Assembly (NCBI GenBank): GCA_020112395.1
Contig: JACCEK010000001.1
Location: 496,001-560,000 of the forward strand
Direction: 5' to 3'
Source of the DNA: Aerococcaceae bacterium DSM 111021
GTDB taxonomy: Bacteria; Bacillota; Bacilli; Lactobacillales; Aerococcaceae
DNA length: 64,000 bases
Shown: positions 8,310 through 16,288 of the stretch, piece after piece
Position numbering within the stretch: the first letter of the stretch is position 1
Layout: every line of letters starts with the position of its first letter
Position numbers and translations under genes: made by a program
The notes under the pieces: model-generated
The model's input: the letters and a program-made list of their open reading frames with translations, nothing else
What the model was told of the DNA's origin: nothing
The model's database searches: none

Positions 8310-9773
8310 ATGGAACATATCGCAATTATTGGGATGGGAATTAGCGGGTCTGCTGTTCTCACTTCTTATGCAAAAGAATTAAAAGATAAAAAATATAATA
8401 TTACTATTGATTGTTACGATACATCTCATAGCTTTGGACGCGGTTTACCTTTTAGAGAGGATTCATCTTTAGCACTTGTAAATACAAGAACAACTGATAT
8501 TACTTATGACTATGAGCAACCAGGTGAGTATGAAAATTGGTTGAAAGAAGAAGCTAAGATTGAAGGCGATATTCCTGAATTTACGACGCGTGCCTTGTTT
8601 GGTGAGTATTTAAATGATCGAACAATGAAGCAAATTGAACTATTGAACGCAAATGTTCACTATGAAACCATCAAAGATATGCAATGGTTAAGTGAGACAA
8701 AACAATGGGAATTAGTCACTGATTCAAATGAGGTTCGTCAATATGATCGTGTTCATCTGTGCTCTGGTTCTCTACCAGTTCTAGACCCTTACAATTTGAA
8801 CGGTAAACCAAATTACATTAGTAATCCTTACCCATTAAACGAATTAACTCACGACTTCGCTAAAGACGACCGTATCGTTGTCATTGGAACAAGTTTAACT
8901 GCGATCGATGTTCTCAAATATCTATTACAAGAACGCGAAATTGAATCCGTATATGCTTTCTCACGCCATAACTTTTTCCAAACAGTTGGGACAGCAAATT
9001 ACAGTGATTTAAAGATGACGCATATTACGATGGATAAGGTTAAAGCAACTATGGATCCCAATGAGAAAATACTCTATTTCGATGCATTGGATAAACTCAT
9101 CCAAAAAGAGTTTGATCAATTAAATATTCGCTTTGTAGATTTCTGCAACATTGCCTTACAAACAGGAACAGCAGGTCTAAGAGAGTCCTTAAATCATTCG
9201 GATTTAATGGCAAAGACAGAACGTATCGGTGTTTCTACAACGCGAATTTTGAATTTCTTATGGCAATATATGCCAGAATCAGAACGAAAAGAATACTTAG
9301 ATAAATATCAAGAGCCATTTAACTTAGCTAAAGGGAAGCTTCCGATGAAGTCTGCTGAAGCAATTATTGAAGGTGAGGATCGTGGCCAATTAACCATTCT
9401 CAAAGAAGTTGAAACTGTTGAGTATGATGACAACACACGAGAATACATTATGAAGAATGATGAGAATGAAGATATTTTACGCGCGGATTGGGTTATTAAC
9501 GCAACAGGTGTTAACCTTCATTTAGAAGGCGATTTAAGCGGCCATCCTTTGATTCATTCCCTATTAAATAAACGCTACATAATGCCTGACACTTCGGGTG
9601 GATTGAGTCTCAATGTCTCAACTCAATGTGTGATTTCACCTAGTTGGGGTGAATTTCCAGCATTTCATGCCCATGGAATGTTAGTGAGTGGTGCCGTTTA
9701 TCTAAATAATTCAACTTATAATATTCAATCTGTGAGCCATCAACTAGTAAAAGATATCATTGCTAACTATTAA
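8310..9773 (+). CDS. FAD/NAD(P)-binding protein
   Basis: A 487-residue flavoprotein of the FAD-NAD(P)-binding family related to lysine/ornithine N-monooxygenase-like folds. An N-terminal dinucleotide motif (IAIIGMGISGSAV) is followed by FGRGLPFRED, a second Rossmann motif at DRIVVIGTSLTAIDVL, and the C-terminal ATG-like motif WVINATGVN. The start at 8310 follows GGAGG by five bases; an earlier in-frame ATG at 8298 overlaps that site. The substrate cannot be told from sequence. It is a single gene, divergent from mupG, ending in a shared terminator. Confidence 0.75.
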   Translation: MEHIAIIGMGISGSAVLTSYAKELKDKKYNITIDCYDTSHSFGRGLPFREDSSLALVNTRTTDITYDYEQPGEYENWLKEEAKIEGDIPEFTTRALFGEYLNDRTMKQIELLNANVHYETIKDMQWLSETKQWELVTDSNEVRQYDRVHLCSGSLPVLDPYNLNGKPNYISNPYPLNELTHDFAKDDRIVVIGTSLTAIDVLKYLLQEREIESVYAFSRHNFFQTVGTANYSDLKMTHITMDKVKATMDPNEKILYFDALDKLIQKEFDQLNIRFVDFCNIALQTGTAGLRESLNHSDLMAKTERIGVSTTRILNFLWQYMPESERKEYLDKYQEPFNLAKGKLPMKSAEAIIEGEDRGQLTILKEVETVEYDDNTREYIMKNDENEDILRADWVINATGVNLHLEGDLSGHPLIHSLLNKRYIMPDTSGGLSLNVSTQCVISPSWGEFPAFHAHGMLVSGAVYLNNSTYNIQSVSHQLVKDIIANY

Positions 9774-9779
9774 ACAAAT

Positions 9780-9820
9780 AAATACCGCTTGAAATTCCCA
9801 TTGAATTTCAAGCGGTATTT
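9780..9820. terminator. Bidirectional terminator, 17-bp perfect stem
   Basis: Bases 9780-9796 pair perfectly with 9804-9820 around a seven-base loop, with T-rich sequence on both sides. It separates the FAD protein gene from the convergent aminotransferase operon. Confidence 0.9.
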
Positions 9821-9821
9821 A

Positions 9822-11051
9822 TTATTTATAATAAGTTTCGACAATTCTTTGGGTCGCTTCTATTGTATCTTCGTATGTCCCAAATGCGGTTAGCCGCATG
9901 AAGCCCTCACCATTAGCACCGTATCCAGAGCCTGGTGTAATTACGACTTGACTATCCTGTAGTAATTCATCGAAATATTCCCAAGAAGACAAGCCACTTG
10001 GTGTTTTCAACCAAATATATGGCGCATTTACCCCACCGTAATGTTCAATCTTTGCATCATTGAATGCATCAACGATATGCTGAGCATTACGTTGATAATA
10101 CACAAAATTATCCTTCAGTTCTACTTTAACTTCCGGTTCGAAAGTTGCTAATGCCGCGCGTTGAATAATATATGAGGTTCCATTAAATTTCGTTGGTTGG
10201 CGACGCGTCCACATTGCATTTAATGATTGACCTTCAATCACTAATTCTTTTGGAATAACAGTATAACCTATACGCATACCCGTGAAGCCCGCTGTCTTAG
10301 AAAAGCTACGCATTTCAATCGCACATTGCTTAGCACCCTCGCATTCATAGATCGAATGCGGGACATTATCATCTTGTATAAAGGCTTCATATGCCCCGTC
10401 AAAAATTATGACACTTTCATGCTCAATCGCATAGTCAACCCATTGTTGCAGTTGATCTTTAGTCATAGCGACACCTGTTGGATTATTCGGTGAACAAATA
10501 TAAATCACATCTGGCTGCTTGTCTTGGTCAAAATCTGGCACTGCTTGATAGTGATTATCAATCGTCATCGGAATTGTTATTAATTCAGACCAGCTTTGAC
10601 TCATATCATCATAATTTCCTAAGCGTCCGGCCATGACATTACTATCAATATAAGTTGGATACGCCGGGTCACCAATGGCTATCTTAGCATCCAGACTAAA
10701 TAATTCTTGAATTGCACCCGCATCTGTCTTTGAACCATCTGATATGAATAATTCATCTTCTGATAGATCGACATTCAATGTTTGATAGCTATTCTCAATA
10801 ATCGCTTGCTTTAGAAATGGATAGCCAGTACTTGGTCCATATCCTTTGAAGGTTTCAGAATTCAATTGTTCTTGACCAGCTTGAGTCATTGCTTCAATCA
10901 CGCCCTTTGGTAAAGGCTGAGTGACATCACCAATAGACAATTTGATAATTTCTGAGTGTGGATTGTCTTCTTTAAATGCCGAGACTTTCTCGGCAATATG
11001 ATTAAATAAGTAATTCCCAGGTAAGCGATTAAAATTCGGATTAATTTTCAT
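9822..11051 (-). CDS. LL-diaminopimelate aminotransferase family protein
   Basis: A 409-residue class I/II PLP aminotransferase matching the DapL family: FNRLPGNYLFNHIAEKV at the start, LSIGDVTQPLP, YGPSTGYPFL, the CSPNNPTG motif, and the PLP lysine in RSFSKTAGFTGMRIGY at about residue 250. DapL makes LL-diaminopimelate from tetrahydrodipicolinate, but here the gene follows a chorismate mutase and sits in an operon with a Tyr/Phe leader peptide and no lysine genes. That context points to an aromatic or prephenate-type substrate. The family assignment is firm; the substrate is open, so no symbol is given. Confidence 0.82.
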   Translation of the reverse strand: MKINPNFNRLPGNYLFNHIAEKVSAFKEDNPHSEIIKLSIGDVTQPLPKGVIEAMTQAGQEQLNSETFKGYGPSTGYPFLKQAIIENSYQTLNVDLSEDELFISDGSKTDAGAIQELFSLDAKIAIGDPAYPTYIDSNVMAGRLGNYDDMSQSWSELITIPMTIDNHYQAVPDFDQDKQPDVIYICSPNNPTGVAMTKDQLQQWVDYAIEHESVIIFDGAYEAFIQDDNVPHSIYECEGAKQCAIEMRSFSKTAGFTGMRIGYTVIPKELVIEGQSLNAMWTRRQPTKFNGTSYIIQRAALATFEPEVKVELKDNFVYYQRNAQHIVDAFNDAKIEHYGGVNAPYIWLKTPSGLSSWEYFDELLQDSQVVITPGSGYGANGEGFMRLTAFGTYEDTIEATQRIVETYYK

Positions 11052-11075
11052 AAAACTGCTCCTTTATCATATCTC

Positions 11076-11351
11076 TTACGACTTTCTGTTACTCATCCAT
11101 TCTTGTTGATGACCTCTGGAGATACGCATAATGTTCTCATATAAATCTGCTAACTCACCTTTTAAAGAATCATCTTCTAAGTAACTTTGTACTTTCTCGA
11201 TAACGACCGCTTCACGGCCACTATCTAAGATTTCCATATTGTTCTCTAATTTAATTCCTGCCACTTCTTCCACCGTTTTTGTTCGTTCTTCAAATAATTT
11301 TACCAATTCACGATCAATTCGGTCGATGGTTGCTCTTTGTTTTTCTAACAT
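11076..11351 (-). CDS. Chorismate mutase, AroQ type, monofunctional
   Basis: A 91-residue all-helical protein of the AroQ class that converts chorismate to prephenate at the start of Phe and Tyr synthesis. The pattern is typical: an arginine early in helix 1 (EKQRATIDRIDRELVKLFEERTKTVEEVAGIK), then helix 2 (EILDSGREAVVIEKV) and helix 3 with the GELADLYENIMRISRGHQ signature. There is no fused prephenate dehydratase or dehydrogenase domain. It is the middle gene of a three-gene operon with the transporter upstream (10 bases) and the aminotransferase downstream (24 bases). Confidence 0.88.
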   Translation of the reverse strand: MLEKQRATIDRIDRELVKLFEERTKTVEEVAGIKLENNMEILDSGREAVVIEKVQSYLEDDSLKGELADLYENIMRISRGHQQEWMSNRKS

Positions 11352-11361
11352 ATTATTCCTC

Positions 11362-12849
11362 CTATGATAATTGACTCAAAAATACACTTCCTAATGTATA
11401 CCCTACTAATACCGCACTTGCTGCACTCCATAATAATAAGTATAAACCATATAATAAAGCATCTTTAGCTGTTGTCCAACCAGATCCAATTGAGATAGCA
11501 ATATAAGGCATTGCAGGTGGTGTCATGTATGCGAGGGACGCCATGAATCCAATTAAACTCGCAACCACAGCCACGTTAATTGGTAAATCTACTTGTGAAC
11601 CTGCAATTGTAATAACAATAGTGGTAACAACCGACACAGTTACTAAGTTTGATGAGAAATTTGTTTGGAAGCCTGCCCAAAGGATGAAGACTAATACCAT
11701 TAATAATGGTGACAAGCCAACTAACAGTGGTGTTAAGAATGATTCGATTAATGTAATCACACCCATATCAGGATTCGATAAGAAGCTACCTAAAGTTAGT
11801 GTCGCCGCTACAATTAATAAACTCGGCCAGAACACACCTTTAGAAATTCCCTCTTGTAACTTAACTAATGGCTTCCCATCTACGTGAACCACTGCTAAAG
11901 CTAAAGAACCGATCATTGGTGGAAATGCAATTCCTGCTGATTTTAGAAATGCTGCCACTCCCGGTAAGATATAGCCTAATACTTCTGGTAATAACCATAA
12001 AGCCACAACCCCACCAAAGATCAGAACGACTGCTTTTTCCTTTTTATCCGCTTTTGGTAAATCTGATAATGAAGCAATCTCACCCAGTTTTACGCCTGAT
12101 AAATCCATTCGCCAAATCCACTTTAGAGAGACTAAAAGAATTAAGAAAATTGTTAAGCCCGCTGGCACTGCAAAACTCATATATTGACCATTCGTAATCG
12201 CCGTTCCGTAGGCTGTTTCGTATAGCCCCATCGCAGTAATTGCGAACACATGGTTAATCGGTGTCATTGCCGTTCCAATAGCTATAGAAGCATATAGCGC
12301 GACTAATAATTTTGATGCTTGTTTATCCCCTTTTTCTAAACCAAATTGTGTCATGACTTCTTCATAGATTGGAAAAGCAATCATAAATAAAATCGTTGGT
12401 GAAACAAAAGTACTGATTAATAGCATAACAGATAGAAATGCAAAAACAAATCTCCAAGGACTCACTTGAGCCCAAGCACTATTAATGGCCCATGCAGAAA
12501 CCCGTTTTAAAAATGATGTTTGTTCTAAGGCATGTGTCACTAAGAACGTAAAGAATAAAAAGACAAACGTTGTATTACCAAATGACTGCTGAAAAATTTG
12601 TCCATAAGTGACTTCAGGTAGAAAACCTAAACAAATTAAACATAAAATACTTGGCCAATCGATGGCAACGAACAGCCATAACACCAAGCTACTAGCAAAA
12701 ATAGCTAGAACGGAAAAGGTCACGGTCGGTATATTGAAAAAACCTATTTGCATGGTTGAATTTAAAACAGCTAGAGCTAATATAAGCAAACTAATGACGA
12801 TTGAGATAATCTCACTAGTTTTAAATCCTTTTGATATAGAATTTGACAT
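11362..12849 (-). CDS. SLC13/DASS-family anion transporter
   Basis: A 495-residue membrane protein with about twelve hydrophobic segments, of the divalent-anion:Na+ symporter (SLC13, Na_sulph_symp) superfamily. It shows two internally related halves with the re-entrant Ser/Asn-Thr regions (FVSPTILFMIAFP and GFQTNFSSNLVTV) and the AYMTPPAMPYIAI segment near the end. Characterised members carry dicarboxylates, citrate or sulfate. As the first gene behind a Tyr/Phe-type attenuator and joined to chorismate mutase, it may import a carboxylated aromatic precursor such as shikimate, prephenate or an aryl-pyruvate; this is inference. Confidence 0.82.
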   Translation of the reverse strand: MSNSISKGFKTSEIISIVISLLILALAVLNSTMQIGFFNIPTVTFSVLAIFASSLVLWLFVAIDWPSILCLICLGFLPEVTYGQIFQQSFGNTTFVFLFFTFLVTHALEQTSFLKRVSAWAINSAWAQVSPWRFVFAFLSVMLLISTFVSPTILFMIAFPIYEEVMTQFGLEKGDKQASKLLVALYASIAIGTAMTPINHVFAITAMGLYETAYGTAITNGQYMSFAVPAGLTIFLILLVSLKWIWRMDLSGVKLGEIASLSDLPKADKKEKAVVLIFGGVVALWLLPEVLGYILPGVAAFLKSAGIAFPPMIGSLALAVVHVDGKPLVKLQEGISKGVFWPSLLIVAATLTLGSFLSNPDMGVITLIESFLTPLLVGLSPLLMVLVFILWAGFQTNFSSNLVTVSVVTTIVITIAGSQVDLPINVAVVASLIGFMASLAYMTPPAMPYIAISIGSGWTTAKDALLYGLYLLLWSAASAVLVGYTLGSVFLSQLS

Positions 12850-12883
12850 TGTTTACACTCCCCTTTTTTATAACTTTTTCAAC

Positions 12884-13038
12884 AAAAAAACTGCTTAGCA
12901 TAAACTAAGCAGCTCACAAACTGGCCAAAATCGGATGATCCGCTTAATTTATACTCTAAGCGGCTAGGACACAACAATTACAAGCCACCATAGATATGAA
13001 CTTTCGTCATGCGTTCATACTAAGGTGAGCATGAACGC
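12884..13038 (-). promoter_or_regulatory. Transcription attenuator of the transporter-chorismate mutase operon
   Basis: Read on the minus strand, a ladder of mutually exclusive pairings follows the leader peptide. GCGTTCAT (13031-13038) pairs with ATGAACGC (13011-13018). The latter can instead pair with GTTCAT (12996-13001). GTGGCT (12983-12988) can pair with AGCCGC (12960-12965). CCGCTTA (12957-12963) pairs with TAAGCGG (12940-12946), and that arm with its upstream T can pair (two G-U) with CTGCTTAG (12905-12912), the 5' arm of the terminator. The terminator itself is CTGCTTAG / CTAAGCAG (12891-12898) plus seven T residues. This is the layout of a ribosome-controlled attenuator. Confidence 0.8.
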
Positions 13039-13094
13039 TATCTAAAGTAGCTAAAATATACAAGTTGAATTGTTTGTTTTAATTGTTGCATCAT
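13038..13094 (-). CDS. Leader peptide rich in Tyr and Phe
   Basis: An 18-residue open frame, MMQQLKQTIQLVYFSYFR, has a TGAGGA ribosome site four bases upstream of its ATG and lies between a strong promoter and the attenuator hairpins. Four of its last six residues are Tyr or Phe (codons TAT, TTT, TAC, TTT), and its stop codon touches the first hairpin arm. A ribosome stalled at these codons would cover that arm and free the next one. It is too short for routine gene calling. Confidence 0.75.
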   Translation of the reverse strand: MMQQLKQTIQLVYFSYFR

Positions 13095-13120
13095 AGAATC
13101 CTCATTTCTTTGTTTAAGAC

Positions 13121-13149
13121 AGTATAACGGACTTCTCACATTAAATCAA
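13121..13149 (-). promoter_or_regulatory. Promoter of the attenuated operon
   Basis: TTGATT (13144-13149), a 17-base spacer and TATACT (13121-13126) on the minus strand. The leader peptide ATG lies 27 bases past the -10 box, so the transcript would have a short 5' end. Confidence 0.75.
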
Positions 13150-13177
13150 TATCAAATTCTAATTATATTCTAATAAT

Positions 13178-13214
13178 AAAACGAACTTCAATCATAATGA
13201 TTAAAGTTCGTTTT
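13178..13214 (-). terminator. Terminator after the secreted protein gene
   Basis: AAACGAACTT (13179-13188) pairs with AAGTTCGTTT (13204-13213), with an inner AATCAT/ATGATT stem, followed by T-rich sequence on the minus strand. It insulates the attenuated operon from the gene upstream. Confidence 0.8.
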
Positions 13215-13224
13215 AATTTAACGT

Positions 13225-14160
13225 TTAATTTACTGGTACTTCTGCTGGTACTTCAATAGATTCTTCAAAGTTTGTTTCTGTCACTTCATAATTGAATTCC
13301 GCTTGGACTGATTCCGGTGTGTCAGAATCAGACTCAGCTTCAAGTTCTTGTACATCAGAATCAACAATAACATGAATCGAATTAATAAAGTAGTTCGCAT
13401 CCACTTCGATAGTAATTGTATATGTTAATCCAGCTGCGAGTGCTTTTGCATCCTCTTCAAATTCACTTAATTGACTATCTAATTCAACATCTGCTGCGAC
13501 TGTCTCTTGAGTCAGTGAATGCTCTAATTCTTGTAGTGCTTCAAAGAATTCAACCCATTCTTCTTCAGTCTCAAATGAATTGATCGTAATAGTATACCCG
13601 TCACCATTCTCTTCAACCGTTGTTTTCTCACTTAGTAACTGATTAACTTTCGAAGGTAGATAGTAACTACGAATTGTTCCTTCAAGCAGTGAGATAAGCA
13701 TCTGATATTGTGATGCGATTTGCTGAGCATCCATTCCAAGCAAGGTCGATACATCTTCAGTAACCCACTCGCCGTCCTCTTCCTCAGATGAGTCATCTTC
13801 TAACATGTACATTGTTTGGTCTACTATGTAATACATTAAATCATATGTTTCACTTTCAGTAGAACCATCATGATGTTCTGCATCCATTGCCAGATTCAAA
13901 TCAAATCCTAATTCTAATTCAGGTGAAATCTTAAATTGTATATCACCGTCCGTTGTAAAATCGGCTGTTCCATCTGTATAAACCATATTCATGTTACCTT
14001 CGTAATTACCTTTAAATGACTCGATTTCTTTCAATCCATTAATAACATTTAATAATGCTTCGTCTGGAGCAACTTCTTGTGCTTTAGCTGATAACGGTGC
14101 CATTGTTGATACTAAAAGTAAAATTGCGAGTAAAAACTTCGTAAACTTTTTCATAAGCAT
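13225..14160 (-). CDS. Secreted protein of unknown function, DUF6612-like
   Basis: A 311-residue exported, very acidic protein. It has a signal peptide ending APLSAKAQ with no lipobox cysteine. The mature part begins with a helix followed by repeated beta-strand pairs (SFKGNYEGNMNMVYTDGTADFTTDG), as in LolA/LppX-like DUF6612 proteins, which bind hydrophobic ligands. The C-terminal half has long Glu-rich helices. The first ATG is three bases from GGAG; the third codon, also ATG, has better spacing, so the start may be 14154. It is monocistronic. Confidence 0.65.
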   Translation of the reverse strand: MLMKKFTKFLLAILLLVSTMAPLSAKAQEVAPDEALLNVINGLKEIESFKGNYEGNMNMVYTDGTADFTTDGDIQFKISPELELGFDLNLAMDAEHHDGSTESETYDLMYYIVDQTMYMLEDDSSEEEDGEWVTEDVSTLLGMDAQQIASQYQMLISLLEGTIRSYYLPSKVNQLLSEKTTVEENGDGYTITINSFETEEEWVEFFEALQELEHSLTQETVAADVELDSQLSEFEEDAKALAAGLTYTITIEVDANYFINSIHVIVDSDVQELEAESDSDTPESVQAEFNYEVTETNFEESIEVPAEVPVN

Positions 14161-14355
14161 ACGCTCCCATCATATTTGATACTTATATTATAAGCTTTTT
14201 ATGAACTAAAGTTCAAACAAATCGAGTTTTATTCTATGTTTATTCATAATTTTATATAACCAACTACGCTGAGGATTCGTATCGGTTTCAGTTTTGTTAG
14301 TAAGTTAGAATAAGTATATAATTAATTTCCAAATTTATTAGAAATCATTAAAAAA

Positions 14356-14379
14356 GACATGAACAAAATTGTCCATGTC
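14356..14379 (-). terminator. Terminator of the MarR-ABC operon
   Basis: GACATGAACA (14356-14365) pairs with TGTCCATGTC (14370-14379), with one G-U. The minus strand then runs into six T residues. It lies just beyond the stop of the last ABC gene. Confidence 0.82.
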
Positions 14380-14407
14380 ATAAGTCTTACTAGGCTAATC
14401 ATTAACC

Positions 14408-16288
14408 TTAAAATTCTTCAAAAGGTGAAGCTCCTGAAGCAAACTGACTATTATATAAATTAGCATACTTACCTTCTCTAGCAATTAATTCATCATGGCT
14501 GCCTTGTTCCATAATGTCACCATTTTCCATATATAAGATTAGATCAGCATTCTTAATTGTAGAAAGACGGTGAGCGATCACAAAGCTTGTACGACCTTGA
14601 ACAACACGATCCATTGCTTCTTGTATCAGAATCTCAGTACGAGTATCTACCGAACTTGTCGCTTCATCTAGAATTAATACTGGACGGTCAGCTAGCAATG
14701 CTCTTGCAATTGTCAAAAGTTGTTTTTGTCCTTGTGAGATGTTTGAAGCTTCTTCATTAATTTCGAAGTTATAACCATCGGGTAAGTTCTTCACGAAATT
14801 ATGAACATGAACTGCTTTGGCAGCTTCAATGACTTCTTCATCCGTAGCATCTAAACGACCATAACGAATATTCTCCATAATTGATCCATTAAATAACCAA
14901 GTATCCTGTAAAACCATCGACATTGATCGTTGATAATTTGCACGGCTGTATGATTTAATATCTACACCGTCTAAGTTAATTGATCCTTTGTCAACATCAT
15001 AGAATCTCATTAAAAGCTTAACCATCGTAGATTTTCCAGCACCAGTTGGTCCAACTAGAGCAACTTTCTGTCCTGGTAAAACATCCGCATTAAAGTCCGT
15101 AATGATAATTTGTTCAGGGTCGTAACCGAATTGCACGTGGTTGAACGAAACTTTCCCCTCAACTTTTGATACATCTAAAGCACTACCAGTTGTTTGATCT
15201 TGTTCTTCTTCATCTAAGAATTCAAACACACGCTCTGCTGCTGCAACCATTGTTTGAAACAATGTTACGATTTGTGCTAACTGAGTAATTGGTTGTGTGA
15301 ATCGGTTAACATATTGAGTGAAGGATTGAATAACCCCTACACGAATCGTTCCGAGAATTACTAGGTAAGCACCAACCATAACAACTGCAGCGTAACCAAA
15401 GTTTTGTAAGAAGCGCATGAACGGGAACATAACTCCTGAATAAAACTGAGATTTCCATGCAGACTCTTCTAGTTTTGCATTATCTTTATGGAATGTTGCG
15501 ACCGCATTCTCTTCTTGATTAAAGGCTCTAACAATATTTTGTCCAGAAAAGTTTTCTTCAATTTGTCCGTTTATAACACCAAGTGACACTTGTTGTTGAC
15601 GGAAATATTTTTGAGATACCATAATTAGAATACGGATTGTAAGTAAACTAATTGGAACAACGATTAACACGACTAATGCTAAGATCCAATTGATTGTAAA
15701 CATAATAATCGCGATACCAATCATTGTCATAACTGAGTTGATTAATTGAGCGAAACTTTGTGATAGTGAAGCACCTAACGTATCAATATCGTTACTAATT
15801 CTCGATAAAACTTCACCATGCGAATGTGATTCAAAATACTTCATCGGCATGTCATCAATCTTGTCTAACATTTTCTTACGTAAACCGTACGTAACATTCT
15901 CTGTTACACCTGTCATTACAAATCCTTGTATCCAGTTAAATATAGAACTGACGACATATAAAGCTAATACAGTCAGTAAAATTCTTCCGATTACATCGTA
16001 CTGAATTGAACCCGTCCCTTGAACTTCCGCTAAAACTCCATCGAATAATGTAGAAGTAGCATTACCTAATTCGCGGGGGCCTATGATGTTAAATAATACA
16101 GAGAGAATAGTTGTAAACAGAACAAGCATCATCGCCCATTTAAAGTTTAATACTTCTTTTAAAATTCGAAGTAAACTCCCTTTAAAGTCATGGGCTTTTT
16201 CTACTGCACCTTGACCGCGAGGCCCAACGCCTTTAGGTTGACTCTGTACCTTTACTTCTTCTTGCTGTTGAGTATCTTTTTCAGCCAT
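14408..16288 (-). CDS. ABC exporter half-transporter with canonical ATPase site
   Basis: A 626-residue ABC exporter: six membrane segments (about residues 50-340) and a C-terminal ATPase with Walker A GPTGAGKST, signature NISQGQKQLLTIARA and Walker B VLILDEATSSVD, including the catalytic glutamate. Residues 1-35 form a basic, Gln-rich cytoplasmic tail. It is the second half of a heterodimer with the 724-residue protein whose stop it overlaps by one base. Such pairs (LmrCD, YfiBC/YheHI type) export drugs or lipids; the MarR gene at the head of the operon supports a drug-responsive exporter. Confidence 0.88.
   Translation of the reverse strand: MAEKDTQQQEEVKVQSQPKGVGPRGQGAVEKAHDFKGSLLRILKEVLNFKWAMMLVLFTTILSVLFNIIGPRELGNATSTLFDGVLAEVQGTGSIQYDVIGRILLTVLALYVVSSIFNWIQGFVMTGVTENVTYGLRKKMLDKIDDMPMKYFESHSHGEVLSRISNDIDTLGASLSQSFAQLINSVMTMIGIAIIMFTINWILALVVLIVVPISLLTIRILIMVSQKYFRQQQVSLGVINGQIEENFSGQNIVRAFNQEENAVATFHKDNAKLEESAWKSQFYSGVMFPFMRFLQNFGYAAVVMVGAYLVILGTIRVGVIQSFTQYVNRFTQPITQLAQIVTLFQTMVAAAERVFEFLDEEEQDQTTGSALDVSKVEGKVSFNHVQFGYDPEQIIITDFNADVLPGQKVALVGPTGAGKSTMVKLLMRFYDVDKGSINLDGVDIKSYSRANYQRSMSMVLQDTWLFNGSIMENIRYGRLDATDEEVIEAAKAVHVHNFVKNLPDGYNFEINEEASNISQGQKQLLTIARALLADRPVLILDEATSSVDTRTEILIQEAMDRVVQGRTSFVIAHRLSTIKNADLILYMENGDIMEQGSHDELIAREGKYANLYNSQFASGASPFEEF

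Noticed and set aside
9822-11051. Naming the aminotransferase dapL and inferring a diaminopimelate pathway
   Set aside because: The family match is good but no lysine gene is linked and the operon context is aromatic, so the substrate is left open.
12884-13094. T-box or other riboswitch for the transporter operon
   Set aside because: The T-box core and specifier stem seen twice elsewhere in the window are absent; the leader frame plus alternative hairpins explain the region better.
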